Counted from the first letter of the stretch, positions 32,125 to 43,237 are shown. The stretch is DNA of 64,000 bases from Sporodiniella umbellata (GCA_025677835.1 JAIXMR010000130.1:1-64000); one strand, 5' to 3'. Numbers and translations: made by a program. Notes: generated by a model not told the origin, from the letters alone.

Positions 32125-35100
32125 TAGAATAATTTAATGAAAAAAAAAAAAAAAAAAAAAAAGTAGATAGGGTAGTGTGTGAACAGCTCAAGTCTATTGT
32201 TAGTAAGAGACCCCATTCTTTACGTTACACGAATATGTATTGCTTTTATTAGCAGGGTTAATTCTACTTTTGATACTACCAAGACAGTAAATGTTTTTTT
32301 GAAAAATCAGTTGCTTATTTGAACCGTAGTATGTGTAAAAACAAAGTTTAGAGGTTGTTTTTAAAAACGCTTACGTTACTCTGCGATTGTCTTTTGAAGA
32401 AAGGCTTACAGGATATTGAAATACAGCCTGTTGAGAAGATACTGAGCTGGTAAAGACTGTTTAGTGCAAGCAACATCAAGAACCCAAAAGTACATAGGAT
32501 ATAAGCACTATTTTGGGTACAAATTTCAAACAGTGTTGGGCGTATCAAACACAAAAGATACATAGGTTGATGAAAGCAAGAGATAGCATTTCTCTAGGCG
32601 GCGCCCTCGTGACGAGAACAAAAGGTCACTTCAACTCAAGTAAATCGGTTGTGGAATTAACATAAACCAGCAACCTGGTCACTGAAATGCATCTTTGCTA
32701 GAGACAGTCTACAGCCTTTTTCACCTCATCAAAATTTGAAAAGCACAAGATCGAACAAACACTATAAAAAAAGGTTTACAGATTTCGGTCAGGTTATAAA
32801 AGCACACACCAACATGTCTCTGCAATTATCAATTGACTATTCTGTTGTTTTTCTTTTGTATTGGAATATAAAAGAAAAACAACAAGTCAAAATCAATTTC
32901 AGAACCAAAGTCACTTGGCAGCTTGTTGGAGTCTGACAAGACCATTAGCCAAAATCTCGGCAAATGGCAAGCGCGAAACATTTCAATCTACAATTATTGA
33001 GATATCAATCTCTAGGCATTCTATCGCCGTGACTCATCGATTGATGAGCCCATCTATAAACTGTTCGAGGTAAACCCTTTGCTGCAGCTGATCCAGTTTT
33101 CAATCTCTAGCTCGAAAAACACAGCCCTACTTTTGGACTATATTCTGCATTCATTCTCGTTTCGATTTTGCCTCGTTTATTTGGCTTTTCCAACAACTTT
33201 GAGCAAAGCCAGAGAAGGTCTATTGGGGACCTCATTTCCCAAGTGCTCTATATGAGTAACAATAGTCTCAACAATAACTCCTCTCTGATCAACTATGTAA
33301 TCCATAGGCTCAGAACCATAATAACACTCCCATGCCTACCCCCGCGCAGAAATATCATATCCATGTTGAATCGTAAAGCGCCAAAAAAAAAAAAAAAAAA
33401 AAAAAAATTACTGACTCCTATCTATAGTTTTCTTTAGTGCCAAAGGATCACAAATGTCTGAGCAAGCGTGTTACAAAGTTGTTTCATCATTCAAATCCGA
33501 ATTCAAAGATACAACTTCCTGATTGGTTTCTTGTCAGAGAAAACTTCTATTTGACAAAGCTTTGAAAAATAGTCTAGATAGCAATACTCTCGAAGTTTCC
33601 AGATAAACTGTTCATAAAGACATATGAGTAGGAACCGCTTTTATTATCCCGATATGTAATCTTTATAATCCAACTTTTCAAGCCAATAATAAACCGCCAT
33701 TTTGTCTGACTTCAAGCGACGAGGGACCTCCTTTCTAAAAATATGGAATTGATTTTGATTGGCTGTGACTTTGCTTGTTGGAAGCTTTGTGGGTAGTGCT
33801 GTCACTTTACTTCCTAAGAAAACATTTCTCTCATCAAAGGCCAAGGTTTCTAACTGGCCACGCTATACTTTCTCAAACTTTCTAGCAAATTCGCTTTGAC
33901 AGTTATAGTAAATAAGCTTGGCTGTTTCTGATCCTTTGTAGTAGGTCGCCTCATAGTGTCTAGATTTAGGCACACAATCACCTTAAGCAAATGGTCCTTG
34001 AACGGAATCAACCGTTTTTCTTTTGTAAAATAAACATTTTCTCAAACGTTAGTCTTTAGAGACTTTTTGTGATTTTTATAAACTTACAGGTTGTCTCTAC
34101 AGCTATTCTTTCTTGCGTTTTGAATCAAACAAAAGATGTAGCCTGCTTCTTTCAAAAAGCCTTTTCAATTTCTCTAGCTACTACGGGCTCTTTTGTTTTC
34201 AGCACAAACCCACAAAGGTATTTATTTATACACATATATATATATATATAAATACATTAAAAGTGCAGCTTTAAGAGACATGGCTATAGTATTTTTCTTT
34301 GTGGTTTTAGCTTCTGTTGTTTGATGCCTCTTTCTAGAGTACACGTTCCAACAACTGACTGTTTAAGTGATTGACATAAAGCCTTGTTCTGATTTTGATG
34401 TCGATCCTGTTGCTTTTAAACAAACACGGATCATATCCCAACTTTTTTTTGTAAGATCCACACAACGCCCATCTATTTTTAGAATGTCATAAGAAGAAAA
34501 ACATATTTATATATGGCAGGCACCTTATTCAAATATTGCTTGCAAAAACAAAAGAAGGCAACTTTAAAAGAAACTCAGTGTATAGAAAATTTGGGAGCAA
34601 AAACATAGGGAGGTCAGTAAAGTGGTATTACGCTACTCTGCCACACTTTTGCGTGGAAAGCACATTCTATGTATTTTTGATATCCCCATTTTTCGAGCAA
34701 ACAATAGTAGTGTGATACACAACAATCGATTATACATGTGTGCTATCACGTCGAGCAAGGAACGAGGCGTTTTAAACAGTTCAAAAGCTGAGGAACACGT
34801 CGCTTACTTTACTCCTCACTCGTACTTTATGCGTTTTCCTAACAAATTTGCGAGCTACGTTTTATAGAGAAAAAAAGAAGGCGATTATAAAACCGTGTCA
34901 ACCCCAAAGTTGAACAACTGTCCACTGGTTCGATAATGTGCTGTTGATCTCCGTTTCAATATAAAATGACGTCACATAAAGAAAGATGGCTATGTAGTGG
35001 GATTTTCTGCTTTTTAAAGAAAAAGAAAAAGAAAGCCTTTATTTCTCGTCTTTCGTATAAAGAAAGATCAGTTGCTCAAATAGTAATAACCAAAATCAAA

Positions 35101-35125
35101 ATTGAAATATAACTACCAAAGCAAC
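32125..35125. other. AT-rich spacer of 3 kb with a decayed ORF
   Basis: No intact gene was recognised. The only coding-like stretch is on the minus strand at 33644-33982 (listed separately). Elsewhere the spacer has A/T-runs (32140-32162, 33381-33407) and a TA repeat (about 34234-34250). The promoter of the gene starting at 35126 must lie at its right end. Confidence 0.5.
33644..33982 (-). pseudogene. Decayed ORF with one in-frame stop, probable mobile-element protein relic
   Basis: On the minus strand one frame reads GDCVPKSRHYEATYYKGSET, AKLIYYNCQSEFARKFEKV, then an in-frame TAG, then RGQLETLAFDERNVFLGSKV and finally KMAVYYWLEKLDYKDYISG to TAA. Both halves have the balance of a real globular protein and the same frame, so a single nonsense mutation in one coding region is the simplest reading. 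No family could be named with confidence. The surroundings contain no exons that extend it, and the spacer resembles the other repeat-bearing deserts, hence the mobile-element guess. Confidence 0.4.
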
Positions 35126-36824
35126 ATGTCCATTGGTCCCCATCGTCCTTCTTTTGGCTTTTCAACTATTCCATCTACTCCCAACTCCTTACCTCGTCAA
35201 CACATGATGAACACCCCAACCTTTCAACAAGTTATGACGCTTGTTCCTTCACCCAACGCTTCTATCAATACTCCAAACAGCAGCCATACCAATAACAGCT
35301 CGAGTGGTAACAGTGTACCCACCTCCCGACAGAACGGACCTGGGGGTGCCACACAAACCATGTACTGCGACAATTGCCAAACGTTTCGGCACATATCTTT
35401 TTTTCAAGACAAGAGCTATAAATATAGCGTGTGCAGGCTATGTGACGAGAGGGAGATTCAAAAAAGGATGGTTAACAAAGAACGGTATGAGCAGTACGAA
35501 GAGCAACAAAAAAATTTAAAACAGACCAGGTATCCAATGCCTCAGTGCTCTTTTCCACAAACAAGCCAAGCGCCGCCTCCCGTTTTTTCTGGAGTAGCCA
35601 ATACTTCTACAAGCCCTGTCCCGCAAGCACCGTCTGCACAACTCTCTATTCAGCTTCCCCAGATGCCTATTACTTTAGGGGGTAATCATAGTCCAGCCAA
35701 TCTGCCCCCTCCATCCAATCTTGCGGCACCTACTAATAATAGCAACAACAACAGCCATCTTTCTCCGCAAATGAACACATCCTCAGGCATGATCTTAGGC
35801 ATGAACATAAATGGAAACAAACAGCCTCTTTTTTCGACACCAGCTAACAAAACCACAGCAAGCGCAGGCAATGCATCCTCTAATACCACCTCTACTAACA
35901 ACAATCATACCATTCGTAACGACTCTCTCCCTATGCATCCACCCTCCAACCCGGCCACTTTAAGAATGCGATCTGCCAACCGAACTTCATCCTCCTCTCA
36001 TGTTGATTTGATATCGCTAGGCGAGTTTGTTGAGGAATTAAAGAAACAGGTAGACTTTGATCGAAAGCTATTTCATTTGGATATACAGCCTCTGATTGAA
36101 GTAATGGGCCCTTTGGCTGGGTTTTCTCAACTGGGCCGAGGTATATGTGAAAAGGTGTTGGAAGGCACACGATTCAATTTTAGGTATATATTAGATTTAA
36201 GAAAGTTTTTATAGCCACCTAATCCATATCAAAAGTTTAAAAGATAGGCGTAAATCAACCAAGAGTCCTGAGACGCTGTCTACGCTGAGGTATTATTGCT
36301 CTCAAAGAAGCGACACGGCCAAGCCGAGAAAAGCTGAGCACCCAAAGGCCCAACTTAAATACGATTGCGCTGGCGCACTGACAATTATTATTGATTTGTC
36401 CAAAAAGTCTGCCAACGTCACGGTGATTCATAAGCATACACACCCCCCTTTTATATCGCACCATCAACCGAAAAGCAACACCAGCCTGAATTCCCAGCGA
36501 GTTCGGTCTCAAGACCCGCCACACACACGCTACCTACCATCTCAGCCGGACACACAACAACGAAAAAGGATGCTCTTGCAACAAAAACAGCAACAGACCC
36601 ATCAGCGTTTTGATGCTCTTAAACATCAACTGGGCGAACTTGGGATGCTGATCGAGTCACAGCGCCATTTTGGAAATGAGAGTTTTTTGGACACAGCGAC
36701 TCAGGTCCTATCCGAAGCGAACGAGATGGTGCAAGCCTGTAAGGCAGCAGAGCATGCAGATACCACTTGCCTACCCAACAAATATACCCTTCATTACAAC
36801 AAAAGAGGAGATCATTCTTTATAA
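35126..36824 (+). CDS. Asn/Ser-rich protein with a Cys4 zinc ribbon and a FLYWCH/GCM-like zinc-binding region
   Basis: Two exons, 35126-36183 and 36236-36824, join in frame (1647 nt, 548 residues). The N-terminal half is Asn/Ser/Pro-rich. At about residues 80-113 there is a Cys-x2-Cys...Cys-x2-Cys cluster (YCDNCQTFRHISFF...VCRLC), then a short basic coiled region. A conserved-looking block LGEFVEELKKQVDFDRKLFH leads across the intron into LRYYCSQRSDTAKPRKAEH and KYDCAGALTIIIDLSKKSAN with VIHKHTHPP. The order Cys-Cys-x-hydrophobic strands-His-x-His recalls FLYWCH/GCM1-type DNA-binding folds often derived from transposases; this is a structural guess. The C-terminus has a Gln-rich segment and a short coiled coil. 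A nuclear DNA-binding role is plausible but unproven. Confidence 0.7.
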
Positions 36825-36835
36825 ACAAACCCACA

Positions 36836-36890
36836 CACACATATATATATATATATATACACAATTTTTTTTCTTTTTTTTTTTTTTTTT
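36836..36890. repeat. CA/TA microsatellite and T-run
   Basis: A CA stretch turns into TA repeats (about 36838-36860), followed by a T-run, in the 95-bp spacer between the convergent stop codons at 36824 and 36920. It probably overlaps both 3' UTRs. Confidence 0.75.
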
Positions 36891-36919
36891 TCTTTTTAAT
36901 AAAACCATTGTTTTTCTTT

Positions 36920-38174
36920 TTAATATATTTGTGATACATTCAAGGAAGATGTAGAATGGATATCAAAAGCAGATTCACTACTAAACTGATCATACTCTTC
37001 TGCATCTTCTTTGGTATAAAAGCTGAACTGACTGACATGTTCTTCGTCTTCAAGCATTTCTTCTGTCCAAGAGGTATGTTTGGGAGGTATTGATATCAAT
37101 GGTTGTAGATAATGAAGAAAAGGGTCAAAGAGAGTAGCATCTGGAGTTTGTTGTAAAATCTGATGGTAAACATTAACCCAAACTGATACTGATTTGTATA
37201 CATGTACCTTGATCACTTGAGTCAAGCCGGATTGCATCAGCTCCGTTCGTATTTTCTCGGGCGCTTCTTCCTCTGTAGAATCTAGACAGGTAACGACAGC
37301 ACACATTAAACGAAGATGATAAATCTAAACAGAACAGGTTAAGATCCAGTGAGTGAGGGTTGTTTCTACTTGCAATATAATCCACTCTGCTTTCTTCCCC
37401 TGATAATTCGATCGGGGCTTGTTGAAGGTAAAGATGGGCGACGGAAAGAAGGGCATTCATCCAGGCAGTGTATGGATATTGAGAAGAAACGGGGTGATCT
37501 TTCAAGAGAAGACAGAGTAATTGATAGCCATTGACCTGCTCTGTTTGTAGAATGGTGAGTGAGAATAAGAGATGAAGCATACAGTTTTGGGTGCTTGTGT
37601 AGAGTCCAGGCAGGTTGGCAAACACGAGATCACGTACATGAACCAGGGCGACCGGGTTAGCCAAGACGACTGCTGTACCTACATGGCTCATGATTGTCTT
37701 TAGGCACTGGGTGAGATGTTGCAGTTTTCTGTTGGCGTTGAAATCAAAACAGAGCGTGATGTCCTGGGCCTGCTTCAACAGGTCGCTCATGCTCTCATAA
37801 CCACCCAAGATCAAGAATCGGTTTGTCCAGCTGATGATCACGCTTCTCAAAAACATCCTGAGATCCAAAAGCTCGGATTCGACCAGATTGCCAAAGTGGG
37901 TTGTTTTGAGCATATGAACAAAATAGTCTGGTGTCGACCTTGGCTTACTTTGCAACATACCCTGCGGATGATGATGGGCTGTCATCCTGCGACAGATATC
38001 TGAGCTTGAAGCGAGTTTATGCCCGAGTGTGTTTTTCAAACTGAGCTTAAGGAAAGAAAACAAGGAGAACACACGGCTGGAAAGGATTGAGTTTCTCTTT
38101 TTCAGAGATAAGCATTTGGATGAGTTCAACAGGATTTGCTTCTTTTCGAAATCCAAATGTTGAATGGATTCCAT
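36920..38174 (-). CDS. Stand-alone formin GBD/FH3 (armadillo) domain protein
   Basis: In diaphanous-type formins the GBD/FH3 region binds Rho GTPases and the autoinhibitory tail. Here the signature is TPDYFVHMLKTTHFGNLVES with LDLRMFLRSVIISWTNRFLI and LGGYESMSDLLKQ, followed by armadillo-like helices and a coda YHLRLMCAVVTCLDSTEEE. The second half joins through an intron whose most frame-consistent form begins after GEESR (donor GTGGAT near 37387; phase 0, then IYHLRL). A 48-nt in-frame segment near 37200 (GTACAT...CAG) may be another intron. The protein ends about 125 codons later at TAA (36920), with an acidic Ser-rich tail. No FH1 proline stretch and no FH2 actin-nucleating domain exist downstream. 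The start is the ATG at 38172-38174. Confidence 0.8.
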
Positions 38175-38261
38175 ACTGTTTCTTGAAGGGGCATACTCTT
38201 TCTATAGATACATGTACGTTTTTTTTTTAAACCAAAAAAAAAAAAAAAAACAATGTGTTAT

Positions 38262-38486
38262 TTATGCCTGATCAAACTTTGAATACATACAGATCTGTAT
38301 GTAAGCATATCTGTTTATTACAAGTAACTGGCTAAACTGCTTTTCAACATGCTGGGCTCTTTTATGCTTAAAAGAAAAGATGACTCTGTTGATGTGGTTA
38401 GGAAACGTTCTTTGGGAAGAGAATGATAAACTATCAGTCGATAATAACTTTCCCGTTGTTTCCTCAGTAAATTCAACCTGATTCAT
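38262..38486 (-). CDS. Possible small protein of 74 residues
   Basis: A short frame beginning MNQVEFTEETTGKLLSTDSL and running through SFSSQRTFPNHINRVIF lies just upstream of the GBD/FH3 gene on the same strand. Composition is protein-like at the N-terminus but less so near the end. It could be a first exon of the GBD/FH3 gene or an independent small gene; no join was compelling. Function unknown. Confidence 0.25.
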   Translation of the reverse strand: MNQVEFTEETTGKLLSTDSLSFSSQRTFPNHINRVIFSFKHKRAQHVEKQFSQLLVINRYAYIQICMYSKFDQA

Positions 38487-38779
38487 AACACGATTCAAAA
38501 AATAAATAAAAATCAAATAAAAAAAAAGAAAGGAATACAAGCCAGATTTTTTTTTTTTATACACCCGCATTCTTGTTATGTGCTATTTCTTTTTATAGCC
38601 TTATTTAGCCCTCTGTATAAACACTGTGCAGAGTATGCAGAAGTTCAAAGATAGGGTATTGCTTTATAATTTTTTTTTTTTTATTTTTATTTATTTTGAT
38701 TTCAAAAAAACGAAACAGAGTACAAGTAATAGTGGAAATGATTTGTGTATATGTGTAATGATTGTATGTGCGGTATTAT

Positions 38780-39355
38780 TTACAATTTGTTGTGAATGGT
38801 AGAGGCGTAAACAGAAATAGTCCCTGCCTGTTGCTTTAACGGACTGAGCCAAGAGTCCATTGTGTCAGAAGGTGTGGTGATCGTAGGGGAGTCGTTGCTG
38901 GATGATAAAGAGCCGTCGTCGCTATCCAGCTCGCTTTCAGCACAAAGTGATAAGGGTTGAACCAAAGGACTCTTTCGGTTCTTGTAGTGACTGGTGAATA
39001 ATAAGCCGGGTGGCTGTTGATCCAATTGGGACATCAGGGAAGGATGATTGATAGCACCCAGTTGGGCCTCAATCTTGGATTTGAAATCCATAAAGCCGGT
39101 GGTGCTCATTGCCTCTTTGGCTCTTCCGCACCATCCCTCGTTAAAGAAGGTGTGTGCAATAGGTTCCCGGTATTCAGATTCGGCTTCGTATTCATAGACA
39201 GTGGGTGGTTGGCTAGAAAATGTCACTTTTTTTCCCTTGGACTCTTTCTTCAACGTATTAATCGCTTTCTTTTCGTTTGGCTTTGTTGAAATAGAAAGCG
39301 TATCAAGTAATACTTCCTGGTCTATCTGTTCAAACAGCTCCGGGATTTGGCTCAT
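38780..39355 (-). CDS. Small Ser-rich protein with a PP1-docking-like KVTF motif
   Basis: A single-exon frame of 191 residues begins MSQIPELFEQIDQEVLLDTL. Residues about 42-58 read KGKKVTFSSQPPTVYEYEAE; K-V-T-F fits the RVxF docking motif for protein phosphatase 1, and the following YEYE is acidic. The middle contains GWCGRAKEAMSTTGFMDFKS, and the C-terminal third is an acidic Ser-rich stretch (ELDSDDGSLSSSNDSPT) typical of phosphoregulated proteins. No signal peptide or membrane segment. Family unknown; a PP1 regulatory role is only suggested by one short motif. Confidence 0.65.
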   Translation of the reverse strand: MSQIPELFEQIDQEVLLDTLSISTKPNEKKAINTLKKESKGKKVTFSSQPPTVYEYEAESEYREPIAHTFFNEGWCGRAKEAMSTTGFMDFKSKIEAQLGAINHPSLMSQLDQQPPGLLFTSHYKNRKSPLVQPLSLCAESELDSDDGSLSSSNDSPTITTPSDTMDSWLSPLKQQAGTISVYASTIHNKL

Positions 39356-41030
39356 TTTTGACTTTTGTATGTGTGATTTTCTAAAAAGAAAGCTAAAATA
39401 AAATAAAATAGAAAATTATTATTTTTTATTATTTCGTTTTTAAAATAGAACACAGAGAATCGGGTGAAACGAATCAACGTAAAGAGTAGAATCACGACAT
39501 GACTCTGATTCGCTCAGTTTCTTAAGCTATGCTTCACACGTGTAACCTCAGGAACAATGTTTTATTTCACACTCATTTATCCATCTATTCATAGCGTTGG
39601 CAAAATAAAAAATAAAAAGGGCTTATGTCATTGACATATACACACGTGTACTCAAGAGCACAGAGCTGTTGGATCTCTTTGAATTCTAATGCGCGTTTTG
39701 CAGCTCTCCTTTTGGTTAAGGCAAAAGATTTTCACCCTCCTCACACACCCCCTTGTAATCTATTAATCATTGTTTCCCATTCACCCAATTTCGGATTTCA
39801 CACCTTCACTTCCACCAGGGCTTGTTGAAACTTCGGGCGTTTCACGTCTAGAACAGAAACAAAAAAGCCTGTACTTCACTATTTCTGGTGCTACTTTTCA
39901 GTAAAACAAAAGAAGCAGCATGAACAGAGAAACTCTATTTGTGCTTTTTATAGCCTTTGCGTCCTCTCTGTACAATATCTACAAGCCTATCCACGTATAA
40001 TTTGTATTATAAAGTGTGGCATTCGCTTTGTAAAACTTTTTTTAAAAAAACGATCAGATGCTCAAGACTCCCTTGTTTGTCTCCAATGACCCTTTGCAAG
40101 ACTTTGGCAACTATACTGGTTTGTCTCTCTCTATAAAAAAGGTTTCTTATTTTCATCTGAAAGAAACACCTTCAGATCCTTTGGTTTCATGCCCAAACGT
40201 TTTCAAACCATTTGCAATAGCCTATCGCTCTACTAGCCTGTCTATGGCTTTACTCCACACTTTCTTATCGGTTGCCCCTTTTAAGCTGTCTAACTGAACA
40301 CATATGCAAGAAACTGTTTATTTTAATCGTTTTTATATGCATTTGTTTTAGAAAAAATGAGGCTCCAGATTAAATAAAATAACTCAAACAACCCCACCTA
40401 TTCAGTCTGGGTTCACTGCAATATTCAGCTACTACAGAAGATACGTTCATAGTGGCCTTGGCTCATATTTGTCAGGATGCAATTTGTTATTGGCCGTGGC
40501 AAAAACTAGCCTTTTTAAAAGACGGTTTGAGCTCACAATGATTGCAGCGACCCTAATTGCTCAAACGTCGTCATTATACGACTGAAAACTACGGATTGAA
40601 TACAACAAACTCTGCACAAATTAGCCCGGTTTCACTCTTATCTCACCTAGTACACCATCTCAAAGCGGCTTTTAAAATAATTTTCATTCTAGATCAAAGG
40701 TCTGCCAAGAACATAATAAGTCTTGATTTGGCATTTTAAAATTAGCCGTACTGTCCTTTGTTACTCCCGGAATTCTCAATTTAACATAACCTGCTTTCTC
40801 GCTCTTTGTAACTTCTTACATGATTAAATACTTCCAACTTTTCTTTGTCTCCCTTACGCTTAGAATAAGTGACGATATCAACCGAGACTAAGCTATTACC
40901 GCCTTTCTTTTTTTAACCAAGAGATTTGCGCTTTGACCAGTCTTTTCTATAAAAAAAAAAAGGTGTGCGCGTAGCGATAGCAAAGTTTTCAACACAACAG
41001 ACGGTCCCATCGTAAGCCTTTTCCTATCCA
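39356..41030. other. Spacer of 1.7 kb, nothing convincing
   Basis: This separates the divergent KVTF-motif gene and the CENP-M-like gene. Frames such as 40058-40297 and 40557-40739 are open but show no motif and could not be joined. A phrase TTTGTATTATAAAGTGTGGCAT at about 40006 resembles one at about 6099, hinting at dispersed repeat fragments. The CENP-M-like promoter should be at the right end. Confidence 0.45.
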
Positions 41031-41844
41031 ATGCTCAGACCAACATATACCCGAAGACCTTTTCAAATACTGGTAGACTATATACTGCAAACATAGCGAT
41101 TCTCTTTTCTTTGAAAGCTAAATATTAACAAGCTAGTGGGTCCTACTTCAGTAGGAAAGCGGACGCTAGCCACTCAACTATTAAAATGTCGAGACGTCTT
41201 TTATTCAATGTAACTAACATCATGAAACTACTCTATTTTTTTACAAAAAAAAAAAAAAAAAAACAATAAGATCTGATGTAAATCAAACCATGGTTTTAAA
41301 AGAAATGTAGCAGAAAGCTTGCCCAAAAAAACCTTAGATCGCATTGATTACATACTTGTACTTGTTGACATGACCAATGCAAACAGCTTAGTCCTTGCAA
41401 ACAGAATTTTGGAACAAGTATCACCAAAATATTTGTCCGCAAAATTAGCTGTTGTTGCTACAAAGAGTAAGTCTTCTCTGAGTCATAGCGCTTTTTTCTA
41501 ACCGCTAAAGATCAGCCGATGCCATTCATAGTTGGACTTTTGAAAAGGCCGAAATGGAGTCTATTGTTCGCTCCTTTTACGATATTCATATTTTCTACGC
41601 AAACCTGACTGTAATCAAAATAACAATAGCAACAGAACCCAACGAATGCTGATTTATTTAATAGAATACAATAGAGTGCAAAACAGTATGTGACCAAATC
41701 AGCAGGCTAATCAAAATCAATACTTTACAATACAGCGGCTTAAACTCACTATGGCTAAAAACTCTTGGTACGAGCGAACACCCAGAGCAACATCAAACAA
41801 CTGAAATCACAGATACAGCCTCTTCATCTCATTCAGTAAATTAA
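41031..41844 (+). CDS. CENP-M-like kinetochore protein (small-GTPase-like fold), five short exons
   Basis: CENP-M is a small-GTPase-like component of the inner-kinetochore CENP-HIKM complex (known from vertebrates and many eukaryotes). Five exons join in frame: 41031-41072, 41133-41209, 41318-41466, 41516-41610 and 41665-41844 (543 nt, 180 residues, the length of human CENP-M). The joined protein contains FQILLVGPTSVGKRTLATQL at the P-loop position, LDRIDYILVLVDMTNANSLV then LANRILEQVSPKYL, KLAVVATK, IHSWTFEKAEMESIVRSFYD, IHIFYANL, and a C-terminal VCDQISRLIKINTLQYSGLN with LWLKTLG. Order and spacing follow vertebrate CENP-M (ILLVG, RIDLIVFVVN, CFLATGAG, LLYCDLE, and the leucine-rich tail). 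Splice sites are GT-AG throughout. The identification is from motif memory, not a search. Confidence 0.75.
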
Positions 41845-42347
41845 TTGGCTACTTGAGCTTCTAGATTTGATTGTTCACACATCTATTGTACACCTCTCGA
41901 TTGTAACTCTGCATAGCGTCATTAGAACACCTATTCTTTTCAGAAAGTTGTTTGTATAATAAAGCAAATGAGTCTGTCCCCCAGACTTTTGTATCTTGGT
42001 TTATAAAATGGTTGCTATGTGCAGCTTTCAAAAAAAAAAAAACCCCCTCATCAAGCTTTTGCTTGAATGTATGCAAAATTGCCCATTCTACCTTCTCTCT
42101 TTTATTACTTGTAAAGCTCCTGAATGGCTTATAGGGACAAAGCATAAAGAGTCGTTCTAATCTAATGTAACTATTTCGGGCATACCACTCCTGTTCTGAA
42201 CTTTTCGTTCCTATAATGTTGAAAGTACAGACTTTTCTCTGCAAATACAGCTTTTCATATGAAAGATCAATATATGTATAGATACATAGATTATTATTGA
42301 TGCTATTTAGAATATACAAGCATCTACAAAGGCTTCACTCCTAAAGT

Positions 42348-43044
42348 TTGAAGATCAGTTTTGTAAACCATCCAAATACACATTGACGTCGCCCAAGTTT
42401 CATTTTTTTTTTTTTTTTTACTTGAAAAGTTTACTGTTTAAAAACCACAAGACGTTGACCAGAATGGTTTTTTGGTAAAACGTTTTTTGAAATCATAAAG
42501 AGAGAGATTGGCAGTGTTATAAAGAGTTTTCTTGCTGATACTTTTACTATTTTTGTAAATTCGGTTCACTTGACCAAATTTTTGACAATGAGCCGGCGTT
42601 TTTCAATAGGACTGAAATCAAGAAAATAGGCAAGAGAGTAGAACCTTTCATTCAGATTAAGCTAGTGATGCTATCTGAGGTATAGATCGGTGCATAATCT
42701 ATAGTAAAAGGCGCTGTGGAAGACGTCGTCCATTTTGTTTTTCTTGACAATTTATGACTTTTTATACCAACAAACACCATAACACTCGAGAAAGCAATTT
42801 GCATGCTTTACTGTGAACCATACAACAAGGCTCGAGCTATAAAGCGCTTGAAAGGAATTTCAAATATTAATATTGATGTGGGTTACAAAGACGCTCCTGT
42901 AAAACTTTTTCTTATACTCATCCGTAAGTATTTGCTCTTACGAGTATCGTCCGTATCCAGCTCTGGTTGAAGAAAGCCTTTAGAGAATCGGTTCATTTCT
43001 TAATAGTGTATGAACTATAGAAAATAAAACGAAAAAAAAAAAAA
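42348..43044. repeat. Left arm of the 0.7-kb inverted repeat
   Basis: Mirrors 44561-45256. A coding-like stretch in the arm reads TLEKAICMLYCEPYNKARAI then KRLKGISNINIDVGYKDAPV KLF (about 42787-42925) before a GTAAGT; it has no recognised family. Confidence 0.85.
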
Positions 43045-43237
43045 GAAATATCCTTAATACGTTTACACCACGGTTTGCTTTTCGTATAAATCGATCACAA
43101 AAGAGGGATAACATCAGAAAACTATCTGATCGCCTTTTTCCGAAGCTAGGGATATTTAAGTTAATAACAAATCCTTAACTTTGCATATAAAATATATTAA
43201 CTTGAATTTTAGTACTATACTTTTTTATTTTATACAT

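Noticed and set aside
36184..36214. A 31-nt intron in the zinc-binding-like gene
   Set aside because: Too short; a 52-nt alternative ending at CAAAAG (36235) has a CTAAT branch point and keeps the same frame.
37173..37320. Long read-through C-terminus of the GBD/FH3 frame (RYLSRFYRGRSARENTNG)
   Set aside because: It uses the wrong frame through the exon; the formin-like continuation IYHLRLMCAVV is in another frame after a plausible intron.
41250..41320. CENP-M exon 3 beginning right after GTAG at 41310
   Set aside because: Breaks the frame; starting at 41318 after GAAAG restores it and gives the conserved order.
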